Below, piece after piece: positions 1 through 7,511 of a stretch of DNA of 16,775 bases. Position 1 is the stretch's first letter. Each line of letters begins with the position of its first letter. The DNA lies in the NCBI GenBank assembly GCA_964352775.1, contig CAYGTK010000080.1, forward strand, positions 1 through 16,775, written 5' to 3'. Origin of the DNA: CAYGTK01 sp964352775. GTDB taxonomy: Bacteria; Bacteroidota; Bacteroidia; Chitinophagales; CAIOSU01. The translations under genes were made by a program, and so were the position numbers. The notes under the pieces are model-generated. The model saw only the letters and a program-made list of their open reading frames with translations. It was not told where the DNA came from and did not search any database.

Positions 1-1886
1 ATACTCAAAATAGTACTAGGCACTAGCACTGCTACATGTTTACTATCTGCTACAGCTTTGAAAGCTGCACGCACTGCTATCTCGGTTTTACCAAAACCCA
101 CGTCACCACATATCAGCCGATCCATTGGGTAAGGTTTTTCCATATCGGCCTTAAAGTCGGCAGTGGCTTTTTCTTGGTCGGGGGTGTCTTCGTAAATGAA
201 GGATGCTTCTAACTCATTTTGCAGATACGTATCCTTAGTAAAGGCAAAACCATTTTGTGCTTTGCGTTCCGCATATAGCTTTATTAGGTCTTCGGCAATG
301 TCCTTTATCTTCTTCTTGGTCTTCCGCTTTACCGATGCCCAGGCATCCGTGCCTAGTTTGTTGAGCGAGGGCGTTTTAGCTTCTTTTCCAGAGTATTTAC
401 TGATCTTGTGCAGGGCATTTATTCCTACATACAGCAAGTCATTGTCTCGGTAAATAAGCCTTACACTTTCCTGTACTTGACCGTTCACCTCTAATTTTTC
501 TAGGCCTGAATACTTCCCAATACCGTGATCAATATGCACCACAAAATCTCCAGGCTGTAATTCCCGAAGTGTTTTCATCATCAGTGCTTCATCTTTCGAG
601 AAGCCTTTGCGCATTTTGTAGCGGTGGTAACGCTCAAATATTTGATGATCGGTATAGCAGGCTAGTTTTTGTTCGTGATCAATAAATCCTTGGTGTAGCG
701 AACGCAGGATGGGAGAGAACTTCACATCAGCCTTCAGATCTTCAAAGATGTTGTAGAACCTATCTATTTGCTTATTATTCTCAGAGAAGATCAGGTTTCC
801 AATTCCCTGCGCCTCATTTTCTTTTAAATCGCGTATTAGCAGTTCAAAGTTTTTATTAAAGCTAGGCTGTGGTTTTATATTGAACTTGATGACCTGTGGG
901 GTCTTAAGGTGTGTTTTCGAGCCTATTTCAATTACCGTAAGCTTATCAAAAGCTTTTAGTACGGAATTGGGCGTTTCAAAAGTCTTAATGGGCTTTTCTT
1001 CAAAAAAGCGATTTTCCTCATTCCAATCATCTGGCAGATGCTCTTGCAGCGCGCCATAAAGTTTAGTGGCCGATTCAAAGGCAAGTGCAAGCCTATCGAG
1101 GGTAAATTGTAGGTCTTTCACCCATATCACTGTATTTTCAGGAATTATATCGAACAGGCTGGACTTCTGTTCATTGGTGAAATGGCTCTGTATGTTAGGG
1201 ACGATAGTAACCCTGCTTATTTTTCTATCAGATAGTTGACTGATAGGGTCAAAGGTTCTAATGCTTTCTACCTCGTCTCCAAAAAGCTCTACTCGATAAG
1301 GTAGTTCATTTCCAAAAGAGAACACATCAACAATACCACCACGGATACTGAATTGTCCAGGTTCATAAACAAAATCAACTCGATCGAAACCATATTCTAC
1401 TAGCAGATCAATAATAAAATCAACATCTAATTTCTCCCCTAAGGTGATGTTGATGATATTCTTATTAAGCACCTTCTTCTGCACTACTTTTTCAAAAAGT
1501 GCTTCTGGGTAGGTTACTACTAGTTCTCCTGTAGTAGTGCTATTGCTTAGTCTATTTACAGTTTCTGTTCGTAGAAGGATATTGTTATTATCTATCTCTT
1601 CCAGCTTACCTGGCCGCTTGAACGAGTCGGGAAAGTAGAAGATGTCTTTTGAACCTAGCCAGCTTTTTAGGTCGTTCTGAAAGTACGCCGCATCTTCTTT
1701 ATCGTTGTAGATGAAAAGATGGTTATGTTGAGCGTTAAGATAAGTGGCTGCGCCAATAAGGCTATCAATGGAGCCTACGATGCCCTGCAGATGAAGATGT
1801 GCCCCCCGGGTGTGACTTATTTCATCTGAAATTAGTTTTATCCTGCTGTCAGCCTGATATTGGGCCAGTAAGTCCTCTAATTTCAC
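1..1886 (-). CDS. mfd: Transcription-repair coupling factor Mfd, N-terminal 628 residues (3' end beyond window start)
   Basis: Mfd is the cytoplasmic ATP-dependent translocase that pushes stalled RNA polymerase off damaged DNA and recruits UvrA. Translating the minus strand from 1886 gives an uninterrupted frame to base 1: 628 residues of a family that is usually about 1,100. A UvrB-like region contains YEPGQFSIRGG (from residue 174). The RNA-polymerase-interacting segment begins LQPGDFVVH at 443 and continues DHGIGKY. The helicase region has the TPDQ motif and Walker A GDVGFGKTE at 594-602, and the frame leaves the window just after VLVPSTILS. The remaining helicase motifs and the C-terminal domain lie outside. 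The start is a GTG at 1886: an in-frame TAG lies a few codons upstream, no upstream ATG is in frame, and no other ATG occurs for over 400 codons. The identification is firm; the exact start is less so. Confidence 0.95.
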   Translation of the reverse strand, partial: MKLEDLLAQYQADSRIKLISDEISHTRGAHLHLQGIVGSIDSLIGAATYLNAQHNHLFIYNDKEDAAYFQNDLKSWLGSKDIFYFPDSFKRPGKLEEIDNNNILLRTETVNRLSNSTTTGELVVTYPEALFEKVVQKKVLNKNIINITLGEKLDVDFIIDLLVEYGFDRVDFVYEPGQFSIRGGIVDVFSFGNELPYRVELFGDEVESIRTFDPISQLSDRKISRVTIVPNIQSHFTNEQKSSLFDIIPENTVIWVKDLQFTLDRLALAFESATKLYGALQEHLPDDWNEENRFFEEKPIKTFETPNSVLKAFDKLTVIEIGSKTHLKTPQVIKFNIKPQPSFNKNFELLIRDLKENEAQGIGNLIFSENNKQIDRFYNIFEDLKADVKFSPILRSLHQGFIDHEQKLACYTDHQIFERYHRYKMRKGFSKDEALMMKTLRELQPGDFVVHIDHGIGKYSGLEKLEVNGQVQESVRLIYRDNDLLYVGINALHKISKYSGKEAKTPSLNKLGTDAWASVKRKTKKKIKDIAEDLIKLYAERKAQNGFAFTKDTYLQNELEASFIYEDTPDQEKATADFKADMEKPYPMDRLICGDVGFGKTEIAVRAAFKAVADSKHVAVLVPSTILS

Positions 1887-1891
1887 TATTA

Positions 1892-1919
1892 CAAAGGTAA
1901 CATTATGAGGCTAGCTAAA
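1892..1919 (-). promoter_or_regulatory. Candidate mfd promoter with consensus -7 box
   Basis: On the minus strand, bases 1899-1892 read TACCTTTG, an exact match to the Bacteroidota -7 consensus TAnnTTTG. The upstream element is weak: TTTA at 1919-1916, 16 bases away, instead of TTTG or TTG at 17-19. The box ends only five bases before the GTG start of mfd, so transcription would begin at or next to the start codon. This is a motif match only. Confidence 0.35.
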
Positions 1920-1939
1920 GTTTGAATGCGTAGATAGTT

Positions 1940-1972
1940 TTTGAGAACAAGCGGTGTTTTGATACTCTTTTG
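1940..1972 (+). promoter_or_regulatory. Candidate promoter for the secreted-protein gene
   Basis: The plus strand has TTTG at 1940-1943, a 19-base spacer, then TACTCTTTTG at 1963-1972, close to the Bacteroidota pattern TTTG-N19-TAnnTTTG but with two extra bases between TA and TTTG. It would give a leader of roughly 130 bases before the ATG at 2107. The rest of the 1887-2106 gap is AT-rich with no gene or strong hairpin that I can see. Confidence 0.25.
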
Positions 1973-2106
1973 CTAACGCAAATCAAAAATTTAACTTATG
2001 AAAATTATGAAAGTATAGTAGATCTCCTTAAATTGAGATAGAACTGCAGATGTTGCCACTAGGAAGGGAAAGAACAGTTCGTACCCAAACTTGAAAACAT
2101 GTTAAT

Positions 2107-3156
2107 ATGCGTTCCACTTTTACTCTAACCCTTATTTCTTTGGTGTTTTTTAATATGCTGTGGGCTCAAGCTCCACAAGCCATTAAATACCAAGCTACCG
2201 CTCGTGATGCCAATGGTGTTGCCATAGTAAGTACTACTATCAGCCTGCGGACGAGTATTGTTGATATGAATAGCAATACAGTATTGTATTCTGAAACACA
2301 TGCCCCGCAAACCAGTCAATTTGGTCAGTTTACTATTGAGATAGGTCGTGGTACTCCAGTGTCGGGAACATTTGCTGCTATAGATTGGTCACCAGGTGAA
2401 CGTTCACTTCGTGTAGAAACCGACTTTAGTGGTGGAACGAACTATATGGTGTTAGCTGAGTCGGAACTGCTGTCAGTACCATATGCTTTGTATGCAGAGA
2501 AAGCGGGAAGTTATACAGATACTATAATAGTTATGGACACCACATTTGCGGTGATATATGATACGGTGAAAGTGCTGTGTGAGGACACCTTAGTATCGAG
2601 CATTTTCCGTGATCCGTGCTACCCGATGGGATTGGATGGAGATATGGTATACCTGCAAGTAGATAATACCAATACGTATACTGTGCCTGCTGGTAAAGTG
2701 CTACAGTTGATCGACAATAGAACTCCAGATAATCTATACGTAGATAATAAGCGGGTATATGGGTCGAATTTTTTACTACAGACCAGTGCCGTTCTGCGAT
2801 ATCAGTCGGCAACACCAGCACAACCTTCTTATACACGAACTGCCGTATTGCTTGATGAGGTTCCAGAGATCTCTCCTGTTCTTATCTGTTTTCAAGCTGT
2901 GTCAAGCACTTCTTATACTGTGCCAACGGGTAAGCGTTTGATGGTAAATGGTGATATGAATTCTCGAAAAGTATATGATGGCTGTCTTACAGTAGATGGA
3001 AACAATTTTATTCCGTCAGAGAATCCTCAATGTTTACAGCATGTATTTGAAGAAGGAACAGTACTAGGGGTTACTTCTTCGCTATGCGTTACTGCAACAT
3101 CTAACATACCCAACTCAGAACCTTACACCATTGTAGGCTACCTTGTAGATAAGTAG
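2107..3156 (+). CDS. Secreted protein of unknown function with Bacteroidota surface-protein N-terminal module
   Basis: The function is not recognised. A signal peptide covers residues 1 to about 21 (hydrophobic LISLVFFNMLWAQA). Residues 23-132 match a module common at the start of exported Bacteroidota proteins: PQAIKYQATARDANG, YSETH, the IDW/G/LRVE stretch, and the closing LLSVPYALYAEKAG. After a linker (135-180) come two related segments, at about 183-250 and 261-348. Each starts with YTVP(A/T)GK (191-196 and 270-275), has G.NF in the middle and ends LLDE or YLVDK, which suggests a duplicated beta-rich domain. I see no membrane anchor and no clear type IX sorting domain. It is the only plus-strand gene here, lying between mfd (divergent) and the PurF-like gene (convergent, 20 bases away), and so is probably monocistronic. 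It may be a surface or matrix component; that is inference. Confidence 0.8.
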   Translation: MRSTFTLTLISLVFFNMLWAQAPQAIKYQATARDANGVAIVSTTISLRTSIVDMNSNTVLYSETHAPQTSQFGQFTIEIGRGTPVSGTFAAIDWSPGERSLRVETDFSGGTNYMVLAESELLSVPYALYAEKAGSYTDTIIVMDTTFAVIYDTVKVLCEDTLVSSIFRDPCYPMGLDGDMVYLQVDNTNTYTVPAGKVLQLIDNRTPDNLYVDNKRVYGSNFLLQTSAVLRYQSATPAQPSYTRTAVLLDEVPEISPVLICFQAVSSTSYTVPTGKRLMVNGDMNSRKVYDGCLTVDGNNFIPSENPQCLQHVFEEGTVLGVTSSLCVTATSNIPNSEPYTIVGYLVDK

Positions 3157-3176
3157 ATATTTATAGAGTGCTAAGC

Positions 3177-5078
3177 TTAGTAAGCCCGTTTATTATTACC
3201 CTTCATGAAATTGATAAAGGCACGGTTCACCACCTTGTTGCCTCCTGGTGTGGGAAAGTTTCCTGTGAAGTACCAATCGCCTTCATGGTCTGGACAAGCA
3301 TTTTTTAATCCTGTAATAGATTGATAGATAACCTGTACCTCGGCATCAATATGCTTAGGCCTAACTATCTCTGATATCTTGGCAGATATCTCGTCGGCTG
3401 TAAATGGATCGTAAATGGCCTTTACGTAATTCTCTACTTCGCTTGCTGGTTTATTTTCAGAATCTAAACAACGCTGATATACTTCTTGCAATACCTCATC
3501 CTTATCACCTCTATCCTCTAATAGAGCAAGTGCGGCACGGAAAGCGATAAAATCATTCATGCGAGACATATCAATGCCATAACAATCTGGGTAACGTATT
3601 TGCGGAGCCGATGAAACGATGATGACTTTTTTAGGCCCTAATCGGTCAAATATGCTGAGTATGCTTTTTTCTAGAGTTGTACCCCTTACGATGGAATCAT
3701 CTAAAGCAACAATGGTATCCTTACCTGGCTTTATAAGTCCGTAAGTAACATCATAAACGTGTGAAACCAATTCATCGCGGGAAGAGTCTTCTGTAATGAA
3801 AGTTCGAAGCTTAACATCTTTTACAGCAAGTTTCTCAATGCGTGGTCGGAAATTGAGTATGTCTTTTAATTTTTCATCATTGATGTTTGATCCAAGTGTT
3901 TTTATGTCTGAAAGCTTACGGTCATTCAAGTACTCTTGAACACCATCTACCAATCCATAAAAAGCTACCTCCGCTGTATTTGGTATAAAAGAGAAAACAG
4001 TGTTTTTCAGATCACCATCTAGGGCTTTTAATACAGGTTTGGTCAACTGTTTACCTAACTGCTTACGCTCTTGATATATACCGCTATCTGTACCTCTAGA
4101 GAAGTAAATACGTTCAAAGCTGCATGACATTTTCTTTGTCGGTTCTTGTATTTGAACGTGACTTACCGTTCCATTCTTCTTTATCAAGAAGGCATGGCCA
4201 GGGTCTACTTCTGATATTTGATCAGCCGTTAGGTTGAAGGTGGTTTGAATAGCTGGGCGCTCACTAGCAACCACAGCTACCTCATCATCATGATAATAGT
4301 AAGCGGGGCGAATGCCTGCAGGGTCGCGGATCACAAATGCATCACCATGACCGATAAGTCCTGCCATGGTATAGCCGCCATCGAAATCTCGCACAGAACG
4401 GCTTAAAATGCGTTCCATATCCAATTGCTCTCCTATAATGTTCGAGATCTCTTGGTTAGAATGTTTGTTCTTGTACTCGTCAAATATGCGTTGATTCTCT
4501 ACATCCAAAAAGTGGCCGATCTTTTCTAAGCAGGTAACTGTATCCGCTACTTGCTTAGGGTGCTGACCAAGAGCTATAAGTTGGTCTATTAGCTCCTTAA
4601 CATTGGTCATGTTAAAATTGCCCGCTAGCACTAAGTTTCTGGTCATCCAGTTATTGGAACGAATGAATGGGTGGCAAGAGTCAATTGAATTCTTTCCATG
4701 TGTACCGTAACGCAAATGACCAAGCATCAATTCGCCCATGTACTTCACGTTGTTCTTTAACCACTTCGTGTTTGCTAATTTTTTAGGCCTTTTCTCTTCT
4801 ACCTGCTTGAATTGCTTGAAAACGCGTTCAAACACATCAGATATAGGCTGATTAGAAATAGAGCGGCGTCGATTGATATAGGGCTGGCCTGGGGCGGGGT
4901 CTAGCTTGATGGTAGTAATACCTACGCCATCTTGACCACGGTTGTGTTGTTTTTCCATCAGCAGGTACAGCTTATTCAAGCCATAAAGTGATGTCCCGTA
5001 TTTCTTCTGGTAGTAGTCTAGGGGCTTAAGTAATCTAATTAACGCAATGCCGCATTCGTGCTTGATGGAGTCGCTCAT
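3177..5078 (-). CDS. Amidophosphoribosyltransferase family (PurF-like), long Bacteroidota form
   Basis: The family transfers ammonia from glutamine to PRPP, the first step of purine synthesis, in the cytoplasm. The glutamine-amidotransferase half shows the nucleophile Cys9 in HECGIALIR after a short propeptide ending in Glu (as in B. subtilis PurF), then RGQDGVG (47-53), GHLRYGTHGKN (120-130), LAGNFN (151-156) and RDPAGIRPAY (251-260). The phosphoribosyltransferase half has SFERIYFSRGTD (320-331), LRTFI (424-428) and the PRPP loop VALDDSIVRGTT (457-468). At 633 residues it is longer than canonical PurF (about 470-510), with extra sequence near 55-115 and 160-230. The Fe-S ligand positions of the Bacillus enzyme seem replaced: SERPA (272-276) for SETCA, and DWYFTGNFPT (601-610) for the C-terminal CxxC region. 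It could be the sole PurF or a paralogue, so I give no symbol. Confidence 0.85.
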   Translation of the reverse strand: MSDSIKHECGIALIRLLKPLDYYQKKYGTSLYGLNKLYLLMEKQHNRGQDGVGITTIKLDPAPGQPYINRRRSISNQPISDVFERVFKQFKQVEEKRPKKLANTKWLKNNVKYMGELMLGHLRYGTHGKNSIDSCHPFIRSNNWMTRNLVLAGNFNMTNVKELIDQLIALGQHPKQVADTVTCLEKIGHFLDVENQRIFDEYKNKHSNQEISNIIGEQLDMERILSRSVRDFDGGYTMAGLIGHGDAFVIRDPAGIRPAYYYHDDEVAVVASERPAIQTTFNLTADQISEVDPGHAFLIKKNGTVSHVQIQEPTKKMSCSFERIYFSRGTDSGIYQERKQLGKQLTKPVLKALDGDLKNTVFSFIPNTAEVAFYGLVDGVQEYLNDRKLSDIKTLGSNINDEKLKDILNFRPRIEKLAVKDVKLRTFITEDSSRDELVSHVYDVTYGLIKPGKDTIVALDDSIVRGTTLEKSILSIFDRLGPKKVIIVSSAPQIRYPDCYGIDMSRMNDFIAFRAALALLEDRGDKDEVLQEVYQRCLDSENKPASEVENYVKAIYDPFTADEISAKISEIVRPKHIDAEVQVIYQSITGLKNACPDHEGDWYFTGNFPTPGGNKVVNRAFINFMKGNNKRAY

Positions 5079-5172
5079 ACTTGTTCCCTAATTGGGCTCT
5101 AAAAGTACCCATTTTTTTAATGGAATGATAAAGCACCATTAATGAAACTAGCCCAAAAATAGTTCGGAAGGC
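5079..5172. other. Intergenic region with nested inverted repeats
   Basis: This 94-base gap separates the MoxR gene end from the PurF-like start, both on the minus strand. It holds an outer inverted repeat, TTGGGCT (5092-5098) with AGCCCAA (5150-5156), and an inner AT-rich one, CCATT (5109-5113) with AATGG (5119-5123) around five Ts. The outer arm ends 13 bases before the ATG at 5078. It may carry the end of the upstream transcript and the leader of the PurF-like gene. No consensus promoter box was found. Confidence 0.3.
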
Positions 5173-6138
5173 TTACAGCAATTTGCGAACGATGTCGTCT
5201 ACAGAGATGCCTTCGGCCTCAGCCTTGTAATTTTTTACGATACGGTGGCGAAGAATTGGTAGCGCAACGGCTTTCACATCTTCAATATCAGGACTGTATT
5301 TTCCATTAAATGCAGCATGGCATTTAGCGCCCATTACTAAGAATTGTGATGCACGTGGACCTGCCCCCCAAGAAACATAATCGCGAACAACATCGGTAGC
5401 ACGTTCCGTTCCAGGACGAGTTTTACTTACTAGGCCAACGGCATACTCCAATACATTATCAGCAATAGGGATCTTACGTATTACCTGCTGAAAGGCAAGT
5501 ATGTCTCCCCCAGAAATAGTTTTGTTAATAGTTGTTGAGGAATTAGCAGTAGTGCTTTTTACTACAGCCACCTCTTCTTTATAAGTAGGGTACTCTACAA
5601 TAATATTGAACATAAAACGGTCGAGCTGCGCTTCTGGTAGTGGGTAAGTACCCTCTTGTTCAATTGGATTTTGGGTGGCCAATACGAAGAAGGGTAGATC
5701 TAACTTATAGTTATCACCACTTACTGTTATTGCACGCTCTTGCATAGCCTCTAAAAGCGCTGCTTGTGTTTTAGGAGGTGTACGGTTTATCTCATCCGCT
5801 AAAACAATGTTAGCGAATATTGGCCCTTTGTTGAATTTGAAATTTCTGTCTTCACCTAATACTTCCGAGCCTGTAATATCAGAAGGCATTAGGTCGGGAG
5901 TAAACTGTATTCTCTTGAATGATAGGTCTAAAGCTTCGGCAATGGTATTTACCAATAGTGTTTTCGCCAAACCAGGCACACCTACTAATAAGCTGTGACC
6001 ATTGCAAAAAATAGACATCAGTACCGTGTCTATCACTTCACTTTGGCCTACTATTATTTTGCCGATCTCGGCCACCATTTGTTTATGTGCAGCTGCTAAT
6101 GCATCTACCGCTTCTACATCACTATTGAACTTAGTCAT
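5173..6138 (-). CDS. MoxR-family AAA+ ATPase
   Basis: MoxR ATPases are cytoplasmic AAA+ proteins thought to act as chaperones that remodel or activate other proteins. The 321-residue length is standard. Walker A is GVPGLAKT (53-60), Walker B ADEINR (114-119), sensor 1 ATQNP (154-158), and the lid contains GPRAS (260-264); the family signatures LMPSDITG, EGTYPLPEAQLDRF and the C-terminal LRHRI are all present. Its ATG at 6138 lies inside the end of the upstream PPIase gene: the 8-base overlap ATGACTAA holds both the start and that gene's stop, so translation is probably coupled. It is the last gene of the chaperone unit. The usual MoxR partners (DUF58 and von Willebrand A proteins) are not present here, since a PurF-like gene follows. 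Its client is unknown; an envelope role is inferred from context. Confidence 0.93.
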   Translation of the reverse strand: MTKFNSDVEAVDALAAAHKQMVAEIGKIIVGQSEVIDTVLMSIFCNGHSLLVGVPGLAKTLLVNTIAEALDLSFKRIQFTPDLMPSDITGSEVLGEDRNFKFNKGPIFANIVLADEINRTPPKTQAALLEAMQERAITVSGDNYKLDLPFFVLATQNPIEQEGTYPLPEAQLDRFMFNIIVEYPTYKEEVAVVKSTTANSSTTINKTISGGDILAFQQVIRKIPIADNVLEYAVGLVSKTRPGTERATDVVRDYVSWGAGPRASQFLVMGAKCHAAFNGKYSPDIEDVKAVALPILRHRIVKNYKAEAEGISVDDIVRKLL

Positions 6139-7501
6139 AGGTCTTTTCTAGGTTTTTGTTGGCTTGCGCATACCAGTCTTTCAGAATGTCGCAGGCTATA
6201 TAGCGCTTGTCAAGATATACATAAGTGCCTTCTAATTTGTCATCAAGCCACTCGCGTAAGGCTTGTTCTTCTTTCTTAGTTTGTGCCGCTCCTTTAATCT
6301 TCACGTAATCATCTTCCAAATTAGCAACGTGAGCTTGAGTTTCCGATCTTAGTCCAAGTATTCGGAATGCAGGGCTTCCATCAGGCAATTCAAAGTATTC
6401 TACTTTAGAATATTCCCCAATTTCCAACTGTTCTATGGTGAAGTAAACGTTCTTATCTAGTTCATCTATTTCCCAGTAACTAGCTTGTGTATTGGGGTTC
6501 AATAGCATTCCACCATTATTCTGTGTCTCCTCATCATTAGAGAAGACCTTAACTGCATTATTATAGCTGATCTTTCCCTCCAATATCATAATACGAACAC
6601 TATCAAGTATTTCATTCGCATCTTGCAATTCAAAGCTGGTAACCTTTGGCTTGATAAGAATGTGACTAGCGCGCACTTTTTCTCCTTTTCTATCTGTCAC
6701 TTTCAGAATGTGAAAACCAAATGGTGACTCGAATACTTCTGATAACTCGCCCACCTTTAACCTAAAGGCTTCTCCTTCAAATTCTGAAACCATTTGGCCG
6801 CGACCAAAAAAGCCTAGGTCTCCACCTTGCGCTCCCGTTCCTGGGTCTTCACTATAGCTAATGGCCTGTATAGCAAAGTCTGCATTTTCATCTATTGTTC
6901 GCTTCCTTATGCCTTCTAGCTTTTCACGCGCTAGGTCCTTTTGTATGTCTGTTATCTCTGGTGTGATAACAAGCTGCTGTATTTCTACTTCAGCATTAAA
7001 ATAAGGAACGCTGTCTTTCGGTATGCTGTTGAAGAAGTCTCGTACTTCTTTTGGAGTAACTGACAATCCTTCGAATATTGTGCCCTGCATACGCTGAGAA
7101 AGGAGCTGTTCTTGAATATCACCACGAAATTCATCCTTTATTTCAATGATTGATTTCCCATAGTACTCTTCCAATCGCTCTTCAGAACCTATCATGCTTA
7201 TGAAGTAACGTATCCTCCGATTTAATTCGCTTTCTATCTCTTCTTCGGCAATAAAAATACTATCGTTCTGCGCCTCTTGAAGGAACATTTTTTGTGCCAA
7301 TAGACTACCCAAAAGTTGGCAGCGCATATCATCAGGCACATCTTGTCCTTCTAATTTCATCTGCTGGAACTGTAGCTCTACATCTGATAATAATACTATC
7401 TCATCGCCTACTATACCTACTATTTTATCTACTAACCTACGCTGGCTAAAAGCCGAAAAGGCCATTAGTAAGCAGCAGGTAATAATTATCGATCGTTGCA
7501 T
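6131..7501 (-). CDS. SurA-like periplasmic peptidyl-prolyl isomerase with two parvulin domains
   Basis: SurA-type proteins escort unfolded outer-membrane proteins across the periplasm and isomerise prolyl bonds. A signal peptide covers residues 1-20 (ending AFSAFSQ). The SurA N-terminal chaperone domain begins VDKIVGIVGDEIVLLSDVE (24-42) and continues helically to about 165. Parvulin domain 1 (about 169-269) carries YSEDPGTGAQGGDLGFFGRG and FGFHILKV. Domain 2 (about 277-384) begins RASHILIKP and keeps NNGGML, but its ending is less canonical (FRILGL in place of FG.HI), so it may be less active. The C-terminal 385-456 is charged and helical. The gene is preceded by the lipoprotein gene (10-base gap) and overlaps the MoxR start by 8 bases. 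It is SurA-like; I avoid the symbol because the family has several paralogues in this phylum. Confidence 0.9.
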   Translation of the reverse strand: MQRSIIITCCLLMAFSAFSQRRLVDKIVGIVGDEIVLLSDVELQFQQMKLEGQDVPDDMRCQLLGSLLAQKMFLQEAQNDSIFIAEEEIESELNRRIRYFISMIGSEERLEEYYGKSIIEIKDEFRGDIQEQLLSQRMQGTIFEGLSVTPKEVRDFFNSIPKDSVPYFNAEVEIQQLVITPEITDIQKDLAREKLEGIRKRTIDENADFAIQAISYSEDPGTGAQGGDLGFFGRGQMVSEFEGEAFRLKVGELSEVFESPFGFHILKVTDRKGEKVRASHILIKPKVTSFELQDANEILDSVRIMILEGKISYNNAVKVFSNDEETQNNGGMLLNPNTQASYWEIDELDKNVYFTIEQLEIGEYSKVEYFELPDGSPAFRILGLRSETQAHVANLEDDYVKIKGAAQTKKEEQALREWLDDKLEGTYVYLDKRYIACDILKDWYAQANKNLEKTYD

Positions 7502-7511
7502 CAGTTAAAAT

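Noticed and set aside
196..453. Plus-strand open frame within mfd
   Set aside because: It lies opposite the well-conserved Mfd frame, which covers it fully with recognisable motifs.
1802..1807. Run of six Cs in the early mfd coding region as a slippage site
   Set aside because: It is short, mfd is housekeeping, and the encoded TRGAHLHLQG segment looks like normal Mfd sequence.
2531..2836. Minus-strand open frame inside the secreted-protein gene
   Set aside because: The plus-strand frame has a signal peptide and a known Bacteroidota module, while the antisense product has no recognisable features and an unlikely composition.
3171..3180. Perfect palindrome CTAAGCTTAG between the convergent genes as a terminator
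   Set aside because: It is ten bases with no loop, not GC-rich, overlaps the stop codon of the PurF-like gene and has no T run on either side.
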